64,000 nucleotides of DNA from Streptomyces sp. Act143 (GCF_003143935.1 NZ_QFRX01000001.1:1002071-1066070), one strand, 5' to 3'. Positions 35,131 through 44,939 are shown, counted from the first letter of the stretch. A program made the numbers and translations. The notes: a model not told the origin generated them from the letters alone.

Positions 35131-37077
35131 TTGCGAGTCCCCGCCCAGAGTGCCTCCGGGCACAGACGTACGCGTACCGCCGCAGTGACGGCGGCCCTGC
35201 TCTTCCCGCTGCTCGGCGCCGCTCCCTCCGGCGCGCAGACGTCCACGAACAGCCTCCAGCTGGCGTTCGCCTCGGCGGCCGCCGAGTACCAGGTGCCGCA
35301 GAGCGTCCTCCTCGGCGTCTCCTACCTCCAGTCCCGTTGGGACACGCATGCCGGCGCGCCGAGCGTGACCGGCGGCTACGGCCCGATGCACCTCACCGAC
35401 GCCCGCACCGCGCTGGCCGGAGCCGCCCACCACAGTGAGGGCACGGAGGACGCGCGCGGCGACAGCGCCCGCACACCGCTGCTCCCGTCCGCCGAGGTCC
35501 CGGCGCCCGCCGAGCTCCCGGCCCGCCTGACGACGCTGCCGAAGGCGGCGGAGCTGACCGGTCTGAGCGCGGCGGAGCTGCGCACCGACCCGGCGGCGAA
35601 CGTGGCCGGCGGTGCCGCGCTGCTGGCCGACGCCCAGCGCGATCTGGGCGAGCCGCTGAGCGACGATCCGGCGGACTGGTACGCGGCGGTGGCGCGCTTC
35701 TCCGGCGCGGACGACACCGCGACGGCGGCGGCGTACGCGAACGACGTGTACGACGTGATCCGCAGCGGCGAGGAGCGCACCACCGACGCGGGCCAGCGGG
35801 TCGCCCTGGCGGCCCGGCCCGGCCTCTCCCCCGCGACGGACCAGCTCGCGGACGCCGGTCTGCGCACACTGGCCACGGGTGACACCGAGTGCCCGAAGTC
35901 GGTGTCCTGCGAGTGGATCCCGGCTCCGTACGAGGAGTTCGGCGACAACGACTACGGCAACCACGACCTGGGCGACCGCCCGGCGTCGCAGAGCATCAAG
36001 TACATCGTCATCCATGACACGGAGGGGGCCTGGGACGGCGTCCTCAACCTGGTCCAGGACCCCACCTATGTGTCGTGGAACTACACCCTGCGCTCCACCG
36101 ACGGCCACATCGCCCAGCATGTGAAGGCCAAGGACGTGGCCTGGCACGCGGGCAACTGGTATGTCAACGCCAAGTCGATCGGCCTGGAGCACGAGGGTTT
36201 CCTGGCGAACCCGGACGCCTGGTACACGGAGGCGATGTACCGCTCGTCGGCGCGGCTGGTGAAGTACCTGACGAGGAAGTACGGCATCCCGCTGGACCGG
36301 CAGCACATCCTCGGCCACGACAACGTGCCGGGCCCGACGACGGGAACCGTCCCCGGCATGCACACCGACCCCGGCCCCTACTGGGACTGGCGGCACTACT
36401 TCGAGCTGCTGGGCCGCCCCTTGGACGGGCCCGGCTCGAAGCAGGGGCACGGTGTGCTGACGATCCTGCCGGACTACGCGACGAACCAGCCCGTGTACAC
36501 CGGCTGCGTCACCAAGGGCGAACCCTGCGCGGCGCACGGGTCGAGCGAGGTGCGGCTGTACTCCGGGCCCGGCGAGGACTACCCCCTGATCAAGGACATC
36601 GGCCTGGGGACGACACCGGGCACGGGCGTCAACGACATCTCCTCCCGGGTCTCCACCGGCCAGCAGTACGCGGTCGCCGGCCGTGAGGGCCAGTGGACGG
36701 CGATCTGGTACCTGGGCCAGAAGGCATGGTTCAGGAACCCGGCGAAGGACCCGACCGCGGTGCGCGCGAGCGGCCTGGTGGTGACGCCCAAGGAGGGCCT
36801 GACGTCCGTGCCGGTGTACGGCCGGGCCTACCCCGAGGCCGCCGCGTACCCGGCGGGGGTGCCCGCGCAGGCGGTGTCGCCGTTGCCGTACACCCTGCCC
36901 GCGGGCCAGCGGTACGTGGTCGGGGACAAGGTGCCCGGCGAGTACTACTACGCGGTCACCTTCACCACGGACTCCCACCGGGTCGTGGTCGGCAAGGACC
37001 TGTACTACGAGATCCAGTACGGCCATCGGGTCGCGTTCGTGCGGGCGGCCGACGTGGACGTGCGGCCGGCCCGCTAG
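35131..37077 (+). CDS. Secreted N-acetylmuramoyl-L-alanine amidase with C-terminal SH3-like region
   Basis: The 648-residue protein has a signal peptide (about 1-35, ending SGAQT) and an N-terminal lysozyme/transglycosylase-like helical domain (about 40-230). An amidase_2 (PGRP-type) domain at about 270-430 has zinc ligands in YIVIHDTEG, the substrate strand WNYTLRSTDGHIAQHV, LEHEG and HTDPGPYWDW. The last about 200 residues carry SH3-type strands (VRLYSGPGEDYPLIKDIG). It would cleave the peptide-glycan amide bond of peptidoglycan outside the cell. TTG 35131 is supported by AGGAGG at 35120-35125. Confidence 0.92.
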   Translation: MRVPAQSASGHRRTRTAAVTAALLFPLLGAAPSGAQTSTNSLQLAFASAAAEYQVPQSVLLGVSYLQSRWDTHAGAPSVTGGYGPMHLTDARTALAGAAHHSEGTEDARGDSARTPLLPSAEVPAPAELPARLTTLPKAAELTGLSAAELRTDPAANVAGGAALLADAQRDLGEPLSDDPADWYAAVARFSGADDTATAAAYANDVYDVIRSGEERTTDAGQRVALAARPGLSPATDQLADAGLRTLATGDTECPKSVSCEWIPAPYEEFGDNDYGNHDLGDRPASQSIKYIVIHDTEGAWDGVLNLVQDPTYVSWNYTLRSTDGHIAQHVKAKDVAWHAGNWYVNAKSIGLEHEGFLANPDAWYTEAMYRSSARLVKYLTRKYGIPLDRQHILGHDNVPGPTTGTVPGMHTDPGPYWDWRHYFELLGRPLDGPGSKQGHGVLTILPDYATNQPVYTGCVTKGEPCAAHGSSEVRLYSGPGEDYPLIKDIGLGTTPGTGVNDISSRVSTGQQYAVAGREGQWTAIWYLGQKAWFRNPAKDPTAVRASGLVVTPKEGLTSVPVYGRAYPEAAAYPAGVPAQAVSPLPYTLPAGQRYVVGDKVPGEYYYAVTFTTDSHRVVVGKDLYYEIQYGHRVAFVRAADVDVRPAR

Positions 37078-37089
37078 CGGCGCCCGGGT

Positions 37090-37587
37090 TCAGCCCTGCT
37101 GGAACAGCTCCGCCGGGAGCGGCTTCAGCAGGGCGTACAGGTCGTCGGTGATCGGGCGGTCCCAGGCCGCGATGGTCACCAGGACGTTGTCGCTGCGGTC
37201 GAACTGCACGCAGGAGATCCGGCTCTCGGAGAGCTTGAGGCGGCGCACGATCATGAGGTTGTCGCCCTGCATCACGGGCATGTCCTCGGTCTCGGTGACG
37301 GTCACCTCCTCGTCGTTCTCCAGCGCGATGAGCAGCTGGGCGACCTCGAAGGGGATCTCACCCTCGCCCAGCTCACGGGCCGGGGAGCCCTCGGGGAGGT
37401 TGCCGATGATCATCGCGGGGCCGCGGCCGCCGAACAGGTCGTAGCGCAGGAAGACGCCCTGGCAGGTGCCGTCGGGGGCGGGCAGCAGGCCGGCGCCGAG
37501 GTTGCCGGGCCAGTCGCCCGGGTCCATGGCCAGTACGTCGAAGTCTGGGCCGGCGGGAGTCGCGCTGCGGCGGCGGAGGAACGACAT
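37090..37587 (-). CDS. Conserved hypothetical protein
   Basis: The protein has 165 residues starting at ATG 37587 (MSFLRRRSATPAGPDFDVL). It is acidic and soluble-looking, with mixed alpha/beta pattern (QGVFLRYDLFGGRGPAMIIGNLPEGSPA, DNLMIVRRLKLSESRISCVQF). I recognise no catalytic motif; such proteins are common single genes in Streptomyces. It converges on the amidase with 12 bp between stops. The in-frame upstream extension lacks a ribosome site. Confidence 0.8.
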   Translation of the reverse strand: MSFLRRRSATPAGPDFDVLAMDPGDWPGNLGAGLLPAPDGTCQGVFLRYDLFGGRGPAMIIGNLPEGSPARELGEGEIPFEVAQLLIALENDEEVTVTETEDMPVMQGDNLMIVRRLKLSESRISCVQFDRSDNVLVTIAAWDRPITDDLYALLKPLPAELFQQG

Positions 37588-37704
37588 GTACCCATCGTAC
37601 GGGGCCTGGACGTCGTGGGGCTGCTGCGGGTGCGTGGGGACCGGGCGCACCCACGCGGCACAGCCGTACCTGGATCCAGGCCGCGCCCCCTCGGGGCGTC
37701 GCCC

Positions 37705-40587
37705 TCAGGTCGCTGCCAGTGCCTCCCGCAGTCCTGTACTGTCCGTGCCCATCTTGCGGTAGACCGCCGAGAGCAGCTGTACGACGGTCTGCTCGTCGCT
37801 GTGCAGTTCCCGCGCGATCTCCGGCTTCGAGCGGCCCTCGGCCGCCAGCGTGGCCGCAGTGCGCTCCCGGGTCGTGAGGGTGTCCGTCTCCGTGCTGTGC
37901 AGGCGGCGTGGGCGCAGGCCCGCCGCGGCCAGCTCGTCGCGGGCCTCTTCCACCAGGCCGTCGGCACCGCACTGTGCGGCCGCGTCCAGTCCCCGGTAGA
38001 GGTGCTCGGCGGCCTCCGTCGCCCGCCCCGTACGTCGCAGCTCGGTCCCCAGGGACACCAGCGCGCACGCCAGCTCGTACCCGGCCGGGGAGCAGTCCAG
38101 CTGGGCGACGGCCTCCTCCAGGTACTTCACCCGCATCGAACCCGACGAGACCTCCGCCGCCGTCCGCAGCGCCTGGCCGATGGCGGACGGCGTGCCGAAC
38201 TGGCGGGCGCGGGCGAGCGCTTCGAGAGCGGTGGTGACGGCCCGTTCAGGGGTGTCGTGGCTCTCGGCGCGGGCGAGGTGGAGTTGCCAGGGGCACCAGG
38301 CGGGGTTGCGGATGCCGCGCGGGTCGAGGCGGCGGCCCGCGGAGGCCAGCTGGTTGACGGCGTCCTTGGTCCGGCCGCGGGCGAGGAGGAGTTCGCCGTA
38401 CACGGTCTGGGCGTCGGGGAAGACGACGGCGGCCGGGAAGGGCTCGTTGAAGGCGTAGTCCTCGGCGGTCTGCGCGGCCTCGGTGACCCGGCCGCGGGCG
38501 AGGAGGACCTCGATGAGGATGCCCACGGCGTACCAGTGGGCGGGGGTGCCGGGGCCGACGCGTTCGGCGAGCCTGAGGCCCGCGCGGACGAAGTCCTCGG
38601 CCTCGGCGAGGCGCCCGCGGCGGTAGCGGACGTAGGCGAGGAGCGTGTACCCGAAGGAGAGGTGGGCGCCGCGCCAGCCCTGGCGTTCGAAGTCGGCGAT
38701 CCCGGCGGCGAAGAGTTCTTCGGTGCGGCCGGGGCGGTCGGCGTACATGAAGGCCAGCGCGACCAGGACCGGTACCTCGAAGCCGCGGTCGGGCTCGGCC
38801 CAGCCGAGGCCGCCGTCGAGGGCGCGTTCGGCGTGCTGGAGGGCGACGTGGGCGGGTTCGCCGCGCAGGACGGCGTCCCAGGTGCGCAGGCCGATGATGT
38901 AGCGCTCGGTGAGGTCGCGGCCCTTGAGGCGGTCGGCGAGCTTGGCGAGTCGGCGGGAGCGGGAGGGGTGGTCGGGTTCGTCGGCGCGGAAGGCGTCCCA
39001 CATGAACTGCTCGGAGAGCATGCGCAGTTTGACGCGGGCGTCGTCGCCGGCCCGGATCTCGCGGGCGAGGGTGTCGGAGGCCTCGGCGAGGTGGTCGCTG
39101 TGGGCGAGGACCTGGGAGAGCCGGTAGACGATGCGGTGGCGCAGGCCGGGGTCGGCGATCGGCTCTTCCAGGGCGGCGCGCAGGTGGTTGACGGTGGTGG
39201 CCGGTTCGGTGAGCAGGGAGGCGCTGCCGAGTTCGTAGAGGACGGCGGCCCGGTCCTCGAAGGGCGGGGGTTCGCGCAGGGCGCGGGCGAGGTAGCCGCG
39301 GGCGGCGTCGGGGGCGCCGGTGCGGAGGGTCTCGGCGGCGGCGGCGCGCAGTTGCTGTACGACCCAGTTGTCGCCGTCGGGGTGGGTCTCCAGCAGGTGG
39401 CGGGCGGCGGCGGAGGGGCCCTGGCCGTCGTTGACGAGGCACCAGGCGGCCTGGCCGTGCAGGGCGACGCGGACGCCGGAGGGGATGGCCCGGTAGACGG
39501 CCGTGGCGATGAGCGGGTGGACGAACTCCAGGGTCTCGGCGCCGGTGAGGATGCGGGCGCCGCGCAGGGCGTCGGCGGCGTCGGCGGCCTCCTCGTGGCC
39601 GAGCCCGGCGACGGCGGCCGCCAGGCCGGGGTGGATCTCGGTGCCGAGGACGGCGCAGGCCCAGGCGAAGCGGACGGTGGAGGTGCCGAGGCGTTCGAGG
39701 CGGGCGATCAGGCCGCTGCCCTTGACGGCGGCGGCGAGGTCGCGCAGCAGATGGGCGCCGGCCTCGGTGGGGGTGAGGCCGCGGTCGTGGACCTTGGCGG
39801 TGAGTTCGACGGCCTCGAAGGGGTTGCCCGCGGTGACCGCCCAGCACTCGCGGCAGAACGCGTCGTCGGCGTGGGTGCCGAGGGCCTCGCGGACCAGGCC
39901 GGCGACGGCGACGGCGCTGAGCGGTTCGAGATCGATGGGGCGCCCGCCGGCCCGGCCGGGCAGCCCCCTGAACGACTCGGCGTGGTCGGGGAGTTCGTCG
40001 GGCCGGTACGCCACGACGAGCAGCAGCGGGAGTTCCTCGGCGCGGGGTGCGAACGCGGCCAGCCAGCGCAGGGATTCGGGGTCGGCCCAGTGCGCGTCGT
40101 CGAGGACGAGGACCATGGGGGCGCGTTGAACGGCGAGGTGGGTGAGCACCCAGTCGAGGCCGTCGCGCAGGCCCTGCGGGTCGGGCGGGGCGCCGTCGGT
40201 CGGGGCGCACAGGCCGAGGGCGGGACCGACGATGTCGTACCAACTGCCCAGCCGGGCCCGGAGATCGGCCTCGGCCGCACCGGCGAACTGGGGTTGCAGC
40301 AGTTGCCGGGCGACGTGGAAGGCGACGCGCTGTTCCTGGTCGCCGCCGCGGGCGGAGATGACGGTGCAGCCGCGGGCGGCGGCGCGGCGGCGGACCTCGG
40401 CCATCAGGGTCGTCTTGCCGAGTCCGGCCGGTCCGGCGAAGGCGAGGAGGCCGCCGTGGGGCCGCCCCACCGCTTCGGCGCCGTCCGCGCGCAGCCCGGT
40501 GAGCTCTCCCAACGCCTCGTCCACAGCCGCGAGTTCGTGCTCGCGCTCGAAGAGCGTCCGGTCGCTCCGCATGCTGCGCCGCCCCAT
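37705..40587 (-). CDS. Large ATP-binding LuxR-family (LAL) regulator
   Basis: The 960-residue protein has Walker A AGPAGLGKTT (51-60) and Walker B LVLDDAHWAD. A long TPR-like helical region follows, and a C-terminal LuxR HTH at about 895-955 (LTTRERTAATLAAEGRSKPEIARELHSDEQTVVQLLSAVYRKMG). LAL proteins are usually pathway activators for antibiotic or catabolic clusters. No biosynthetic cluster lies beside it, so the target is unknown. ATG 40587 has AGGGGGTG upstream; ATG 40572 is an alternative. Confidence 0.93.
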   Translation of the reverse strand: MGRRSMRSDRTLFEREHELAAVDEALGELTGLRADGAEAVGRPHGGLLAFAGPAGLGKTTLMAEVRRRAAARGCTVISARGGDQEQRVAFHVARQLLQPQFAGAAEADLRARLGSWYDIVGPALGLCAPTDGAPPDPQGLRDGLDWVLTHLAVQRAPMVLVLDDAHWADPESLRWLAAFAPRAEELPLLLVVAYRPDELPDHAESFRGLPGRAGGRPIDLEPLSAVAVAGLVREALGTHADDAFCRECWAVTAGNPFEAVELTAKVHDRGLTPTEAGAHLLRDLAAAVKGSGLIARLERLGTSTVRFAWACAVLGTEIHPGLAAAVAGLGHEEAADAADALRGARILTGAETLEFVHPLIATAVYRAIPSGVRVALHGQAAWCLVNDGQGPSAAARHLLETHPDGDNWVVQQLRAAAAETLRTGAPDAARGYLARALREPPPFEDRAAVLYELGSASLLTEPATTVNHLRAALEEPIADPGLRHRIVYRLSQVLAHSDHLAEASDTLAREIRAGDDARVKLRMLSEQFMWDAFRADEPDHPSRSRRLAKLADRLKGRDLTERYIIGLRTWDAVLRGEPAHVALQHAERALDGGLGWAEPDRGFEVPVLVALAFMYADRPGRTEELFAAGIADFERQGWRGAHLSFGYTLLAYVRYRRGRLAEAEDFVRAGLRLAERVGPGTPAHWYAVGILIEVLLARGRVTEAAQTAEDYAFNEPFPAAVVFPDAQTVYGELLLARGRTKDAVNQLASAGRRLDPRGIRNPAWCPWQLHLARAESHDTPERAVTTALEALARARQFGTPSAIGQALRTAAEVSSGSMRVKYLEEAVAQLDCSPAGYELACALVSLGTELRRTGRATEAAEHLYRGLDAAAQCGADGLVEEARDELAAAGLRPRRLHSTETDTLTTRERTAATLAAEGRSKPEIARELHSDEQTVVQLLSAVYRKMGTDSTGLREALAAT

Positions 40588-40695
40588 GGCACACCCCCTG
40601 CCACGGTGCTGCGTCCGCGCGGGGAGCGGCCGCGCAGCGTGGCCTACGGCCCCTCAGCGTACGCCCGACGGGGGCTGCGCGCCCCGGTTAGGCGG

Positions 40696-41304
40696 TTACT
40701 GAGCGAGGTTGTCGGTGGACTTCCTGTGCCGCTCGTGATGCCGCGCCACCCGTGCCCGGTTCCCGCAGGACGGCTTGCACCACTCCTGTCGCGGATGCTC
40801 CTTGAGGAAGTACCGCACGCACCGCGGCCCGTGGCAGGCGCGCAGCCGGTGTCGCTCGGGTCCGGCGAGGAAGGCGATCGCGGCTCGCGCGAGGACCGCG
40901 GTGAGGTCGTCCGCGCCGTCCGACGCCCGGTGCGTCACGACGGGTTCGGTGTCCTCGGCCCAGTGCAGCACCGGGACCGTGGGGGTGCGGGCGGCCGCCG
41001 TGTTCAACAGGTCCACGGCGGCCGGCACCGGCATCAGGCGGGCCGCGTCGGCGGGGCTCGGCGCCCCTGGGCGTACCGCGCGGGCGAACAGGGCGCGGAC
41101 CGCCGCGCGCAGTTCGCGTACGGCGGCCAGCTCCGCGTCCCCGGCGGTGAAGCCGGGCGGCACGGTGCCGGGGTGGGCCTGGACCCAGGTGGTGAGTCCG
41201 GCGGGGTCGCTCAGGTCGTCGGCGACGCCGCCGTGGCCGTCGTGGCGGACGGTGAGGGCGAGGTCGAGGGCGAGGCGGGCGTCGCCGCTGATCGGTTCCG
41301 ACAT
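40696..41304 (-). CDS. ABATE/CGNR zinc-finger transcriptional regulator-like protein
   Basis: The 202-residue protein has an N-terminal stress-induced ABATE-type domain. The C-terminal CGNR zinc finger is LRACHGPRCVRYFLKEHPRQEWCKPSCGNRARVARHHERH, with four cysteines placed as usual. CGNR proteins are putative DNA-binding regulators. It starts at ATG 41304 and lies 23 bp downstream of the universal stress protein gene on the same strand, so the two may be co-transcribed. Confidence 0.88.
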   Translation of the reverse strand: MSEPISGDARLALDLALTVRHDGHGGVADDLSDPAGLTTWVQAHPGTVPPGFTAGDAELAAVRELRAAVRALFARAVRPGAPSPADAARLMPVPAAVDLLNTAAARTPTVPVLHWAEDTEPVVTHRASDGADDLTAVLARAAIAFLAGPERHRLRACHGPRCVRYFLKEHPRQEWCKPSCGNRARVARHHERHRKSTDNLAQ

Positions 41305-41327
41305 GCCCCTAATGATAAGGGGACCCC

Positions 41328-42230
41328 TTACCCATTAGTCGGGTCCGGTGGCACCACCGCCACCGGACCCGCCGCGTGCAGCAGCACCGCCTGTGTCACG
41401 GACCCGATCATGCGGGCCGGCACCAGCAGTCGTCGCCGGTGGCGGCCGACCACGACCAGGTCGGCGTCCTTGGAGGCGGCGACGAGATGGCCGGCGGCAT
41501 CGCCCGGCGCCGTGACGACATCGACCCGGAGGTCCGGGTGGTGCTTGCGGTGCGGGGCGAGGAAGCCCTCGGCGAGGGTGCGGGTCTCGTTCTCGACGGC
41601 GTCCTGGTCGATGACCGGCGGGACGAGTTCGCCGGGGACGGCCCAGGCCAGGAGCGGCCACTGGTAGGCGGCGACGACCTGGAGGCGGGCGCCGCGCAGG
41701 GCGGCCTCGGTGTGCGCGAAGGCGAGCGTCGCCTCGTCGGGTGCCTCGACCTGGAGGCCGACGACCACGCGCGGTCCCGGCTCCGCCGCCGCGCCGTCGT
41801 GGACCTCGCGGCCTGGGCGGGGCACCACGACCACCGGGCACTCCGCGTCGCGGGCCGCGGCCATGCCGTTGGAGCCGAGCAGCAGGCCGGCGAAGCCGCC
41901 CCGGCCCCGGGAGCCGAGTACCAGCAGCTGCGCGGTGGAGCCCAGTCCGGGCACCACGGCGCTCGGCGCGCCCTCCAGGGCGAGGTACTCCGTGACGGGC
42001 CGGTCGGCGACGTCCGCGAGGCGGTCGCGGACCTCGTCGAGCACCGGATCGTCGTCCGGCGCGGGCGGCCCGGCGACGAGCACGTCGGGCTGGGTCCAGG
42101 CGGCGTACTGGCGTACATGGACCACCCGCAGGGGCGCCCGGCGTCTGCGGGCGGCGTCCAGCGCCCAGTCCAGGGCACGTCGGCTGTCGTCCGAACCGTC
42201 GACCGCCGCGATGACCGGCAGGGTGCTCAT
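41328..42230 (-). CDS. Universal stress protein, two USP domains
   Basis: The protein has 300 residues. Domain 1 starts PVIAAVDGSDDSRRALDWALDAARRR and ends with the nucleotide-binding loop VLGSRGRGGFAGLLLGSNG. Domain 2 starts RVVVGLQVEAPDEATLAFAH; its loop (VVGRHRRRLLVPARMIGSV) lacks the first glycine pattern, so only the first site may bind ATP. Tandem USPs of this size are hypoxia or redox associated in actinobacteria. The ATG is at 42230. Confidence 0.92.
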   Translation of the reverse strand: MSTLPVIAAVDGSDDSRRALDWALDAARRRRAPLRVVHVRQYAAWTQPDVLVAGPPAPDDDPVLDEVRDRLADVADRPVTEYLALEGAPSAVVPGLGSTAQLLVLGSRGRGGFAGLLLGSNGMAAARDAECPVVVVPRPGREVHDGAAAEPGPRVVVGLQVEAPDEATLAFAHTEAALRGARLQVVAAYQWPLLAWAVPGELVPPVIDQDAVENETRTLAEGFLAPHRKHHPDLRVDVVTAPGDAAGHLVAASKDADLVVVGRHRRRLLVPARMIGSVTQAVLLHAAGPVAVVPPDPTNG

Positions 42231-42383
42231 GGGTTCCTCACCTCCGGGATACGACCGTCCCCCGGGAGCCAGCCTCGCTCAGGCCCGCACCCCGGGGGTG
42301 TGCTCACGGTCGCGTGTCCGGAAAAACGGGCGGAACACCCCCGGATCAGCGGCTCGCTTCGAGCCGCGCCGCGTCACTCCGTC

Positions 42384-42626
42384 TCACGTGAGGTCGAACT
42401 CCCCTTCCCGCGCGCCCGACACGAAGGCACCCCACTCGGCGGGGGTGAAGATCAGGGAAGGGCTCTCCGGGCGGCCGCTGTTGCGCATCGCGATGAATCC
42501 CTCGACAAAGGCGATCTGGACATCCCCCAGGCCGCGGCTGCTGGACTGCCATTCGGCGGTGCTGAGGTCCAGCTCGGGCTTGTCCCAGCCCATGAGCGGC
42601 TGCTGCTGGATGGTGGTCTCGGCCAC
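42384..42626 (-). CDS. DUF397-domain small protein
   Basis: The protein has 80 residues starting at GTG 42626, with GGGAGGAG upstream. The DUF397 core is present (WQSSSRGLGDVQIAFVEGFIAMRNSG, LIFTPAEWGAFVSGAREGEF). These proteins usually pair with an XRE-type regulator gene, which is not adjacent here, so it is an orphan. Some DUF397 proteins act as partners of developmental or antibiotic regulators. The gap 42231-42383 shows nothing else. Confidence 0.85.
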   Translation of the reverse strand: MAETTIQQQPLMGWDKPELDLSTAEWQSSSRGLGDVQIAFVEGFIAMRNSGRPESPSLIFTPAEWGAFVSGAREGEFDLT

Positions 42627-42732
42627 GTCCGTGCTCCTCCCGATTGCGTCGTCCGCGGCCAGCCTAGCGATCGACTTCGGCTGCCGACAGGCCACGTGAG
42701 GGGGACCTTTCAACGACCTTTCAGGGGACGTT

Positions 42733-43899
42733 TCACGCATCAGGGGGTTCGGACCCCACCAGCCACATGGAGAAGAACTGCGAGCCGCCGCCGTAGGCGT
42801 GCCCGAGGACCTTCCGCGCTCCGTCCACCTGGTGCTCGCCGGCCTGGCCGCGCACCTGCAGGGCCGCCTCGGCGAAGCGGATCATGCCGGAGGCGCCGAT
42901 GGGGTTGGTGGACAGGACGCCGCCGGACATGTTGACGGGCAGGTCGCCGTCGAGTTCCGTCACGCCCGACTCGGTGAGCTTCCAGCCCTCGCCCTCGTCG
43001 GCGAAGCCGAGGTTCTCCAGCCACATGGGCTCGTACCAGGAGAACGGCACGTACATCTCGACCGCGTCGATGTCCCGGCGCGGGTCGGCGATCCCGGCCT
43101 GCCGGTACACGTCCGCGGCGCAGTCCTTGCCGGCCTGCGGGGACACCGCGTCCTTGCCGGCGAAGAGGGTGGGTTCGCTGCGCATCGCGCCGCCCAGCAT
43201 CCAGGCGGCCGGGCGGGGGGCGCGGGCGGCTCCGGCCCGGTCGGTGAGCACCATCGCGCAGGCGCCGTCGGAGGACGGGCAGGTCTCGGAGTAGCGGATC
43301 GGGTCCCAGAGCATGGGTGAGGCCTGGACCTTCTCCAGGGTGATGTCGTGCTCGTGGAGGTGCGCGTAGGGGTTCTTCAGGGCGTTGCGCCGGTCCTTGT
43401 ACGCGACCAGGGAGCCGACCGTGTCGGGTGCGCCGGTGCGCCGCATGTACGCGCGTACGTGCGGGGCGAAGAAGCCGCCCGCGCCGGCCAGCAACGGCTG
43501 CTGGAAAGGGATCGGCAGGGAGAGCCCCCACATGGCGTTGGACTCGGACTGCTTCTCGAAGGCGAGGGTGAGCACGGTCCCGTGCACCCGGGCCGCGACC
43601 AGGTTGGCCGCGACCAGTGCCGTCGACCCGCCGACCGAGCCCGCCGTGTGCACCCGCAGCATCGGCTTGCCCACCGCGCCGAGGGCGTCGGCGAGGTACA
43701 GCTCCGGCATCATGACGCCCTCGAAGAAGTCGGGCGCCTTGCCGATGACGACCGCGTCGATGTCGGCCCAGCTCAACTCGGCGTCTTCAAGGGCCCGTTG
43801 GGCCGCCTCCCGGACGAGCCCGGCGATCGACACGTCCCGGCGTGCGGCGACGTGCTTGGTCTGGCCGATGCCGGTGACGGCCACGGGCTCCTTGCTCAT
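42733..43899 (-). CDS. Thiolase-fold lipid-transfer-like protein (Ltp3-like)
   Basis: The 388-residue protein matches the size of mycobacterial Ltp3 and has the SCP-2-thiolase layout. At the nucleophile position the loop reads HTAGSVGGSTALVAAN, with Ser where thiolases have Cys. The C-terminal NPIGASGMIRFAEAALQVRG and GHAYGGGSQFFSM regions are thiolase-like. Start ATG 43899 overlaps the upstream stop by 4 bp (ATGA), so the genes are translationally coupled. The operon context (second thiolase, DUF35 protein, crotonase) points to steroid or branched side-chain beta-oxidation, possibly as a heteromer with the next protein. Confidence 0.82.
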   Translation of the reverse strand: MSKEPVAVTGIGQTKHVAARRDVSIAGLVREAAQRALEDAELSWADIDAVVIGKAPDFFEGVMMPELYLADALGAVGKPMLRVHTAGSVGGSTALVAANLVAARVHGTVLTLAFEKQSESNAMWGLSLPIPFQQPLLAGAGGFFAPHVRAYMRRTGAPDTVGSLVAYKDRRNALKNPYAHLHEHDITLEKVQASPMLWDPIRYSETCPSSDGACAMVLTDRAGAARAPRPAAWMLGGAMRSEPTLFAGKDAVSPQAGKDCAADVYRQAGIADPRRDIDAVEMYVPFSWYEPMWLENLGFADEGEGWKLTESGVTELDGDLPVNMSGGVLSTNPIGASGMIRFAEAALQVRGQAGEHQVDGARKVLGHAYGGGSQFFSMWLVGSEPPDA

Positions 43900-44939
43900 C
43901 GCGGATCCCCTTCGAGTACGGCGACCAGGTTCTGTTGCAGACAGGGGCCGGAGGTGGCGTGCGCCAGGGCCCGGTCCGACTCGCCCCGGTGGATGCGGGC
44001 CGCGGCCTCCCCGATGCGCAGCAGACCGGCGGCCATCATGGGGTTGGCGGCGAGGGCACCGCCGGACGGGTTGACGCGCACCGTCTCGTCCAGCCGCAGG
44101 GCCTTGCGCAGCACGAGCTCCTGCGAGCTGAACGGCGCGTGCAACTCGGCGGTGTCGACGGGGCGTTCGAAAGCGCCCGCCTTCTCGGCGGCCAGCCGGG
44201 CGGACGGTGAGTCGGTGAGGTCGCGGACGCCCAGGCCGTGGGCCTCGATGCGGTGGTCGATGCCGCGGATCCAGGCGGGCCGGTCGCACAGTTCCCGGGC
44301 CCGCTCCCCCGCGGCGAGGATCACGGCGGCGGCGCCGTCGCCGATGGGCGGGCAGTCGCCGGTGCGCAACGGCCGTACGACGTAGTCGCCTTGCGGCACC
44401 GGGCCGCGCAGCTGGGCGTGCGGGTTGTCGGTGGCGCGGCTGCGGGCGGCGACCGCGGCCAGGGCCGGTTCGTCGGTGGCGCCCGCGTCGATGAGGGCCT
44501 GGGCCTGGAGGGCGGCGAGGGCGACGGAGTCGGGCCACAGGGGTGCCACGTAGTACGGGTCGAGCTGCCGGGTCAGGACGTCGCGGACCGAGCCCGGCGA
44601 GGCCTTGCCGTAGGAGTACACCAGCGCGGTGTCGGCGTCCCCCGACAGGAGCTTGGTCCACGCCTCGTACAGCGCCCACGCGCCGTCCGTCTCGACGTGC
44701 GACTCGGAGATGGGCGGCCAGGCGCCCACGCCGTCGAGGGCGAGGGTGAAGGAGAAGGCCCGGCCGGCGAGGTAGTCGCAGGAGCCGGAGCAGGTGAAGC
44801 CGATGTCGGCGGTCTTCAGGCCGGTCCGGTCGAGGACGTCGTGCAGGACCGGCATCAGCATCTCCACCTCGGACATCTCCTCGGTGGTGCGCAGGACGTC
44901 GGACTGCGCTACGGCGACGACGGCGATGTCCCTGGTCAC
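43896..44939 (-). CDS. Thiolase-fold protein (Ltp4-like)
   Basis: The 347-residue protein is close in length to mycobacterial Ltp4. It has DIGFTCSGSCDYLAGRAFSF with cysteines near the nucleophile position, and the C-terminal VNPSGGALAANPMMAAGLLRIGEAA plus HATSGPCLQQN, where a further Cys may take part in catalysis. AAGGAG precedes GTG 44939. Overlaps of 4 bp join it to both neighbours. By analogy it cleaves or transfers a CoA-linked side chain together with the Ltp3-like and DUF35 proteins; the substrate is inferred. Confidence 0.82.
   Translation of the reverse strand: MTRDIAVVAVAQSDVLRTTEEMSEVEMLMPVLHDVLDRTGLKTADIGFTCSGSCDYLAGRAFSFTLALDGVGAWPPISESHVETDGAWALYEAWTKLLSGDADTALVYSYGKASPGSVRDVLTRQLDPYYVAPLWPDSVALAALQAQALIDAGATDEPALAAVAARSRATDNPHAQLRGPVPQGDYVVRPLRTGDCPPIGDGAAAVILAAGERARELCDRPAWIRGIDHRIEAHGLGVRDLTDSPSARLAAEKAGAFERPVDTAELHAPFSSQELVLRKALRLDETVRVNPSGGALAANPMMAAGLLRIGEAAARIHRGESDRALAHATSGPCLQQNLVAVLEGDPR

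Noticed and set aside
37615..41667. A plus-strand open frame of 1,350 codons
   Set aside because: It is opposite the LAL regulator, the CGNR gene and part of the USP gene and shows only Gly/Val/Ala-rich shadow sequence.
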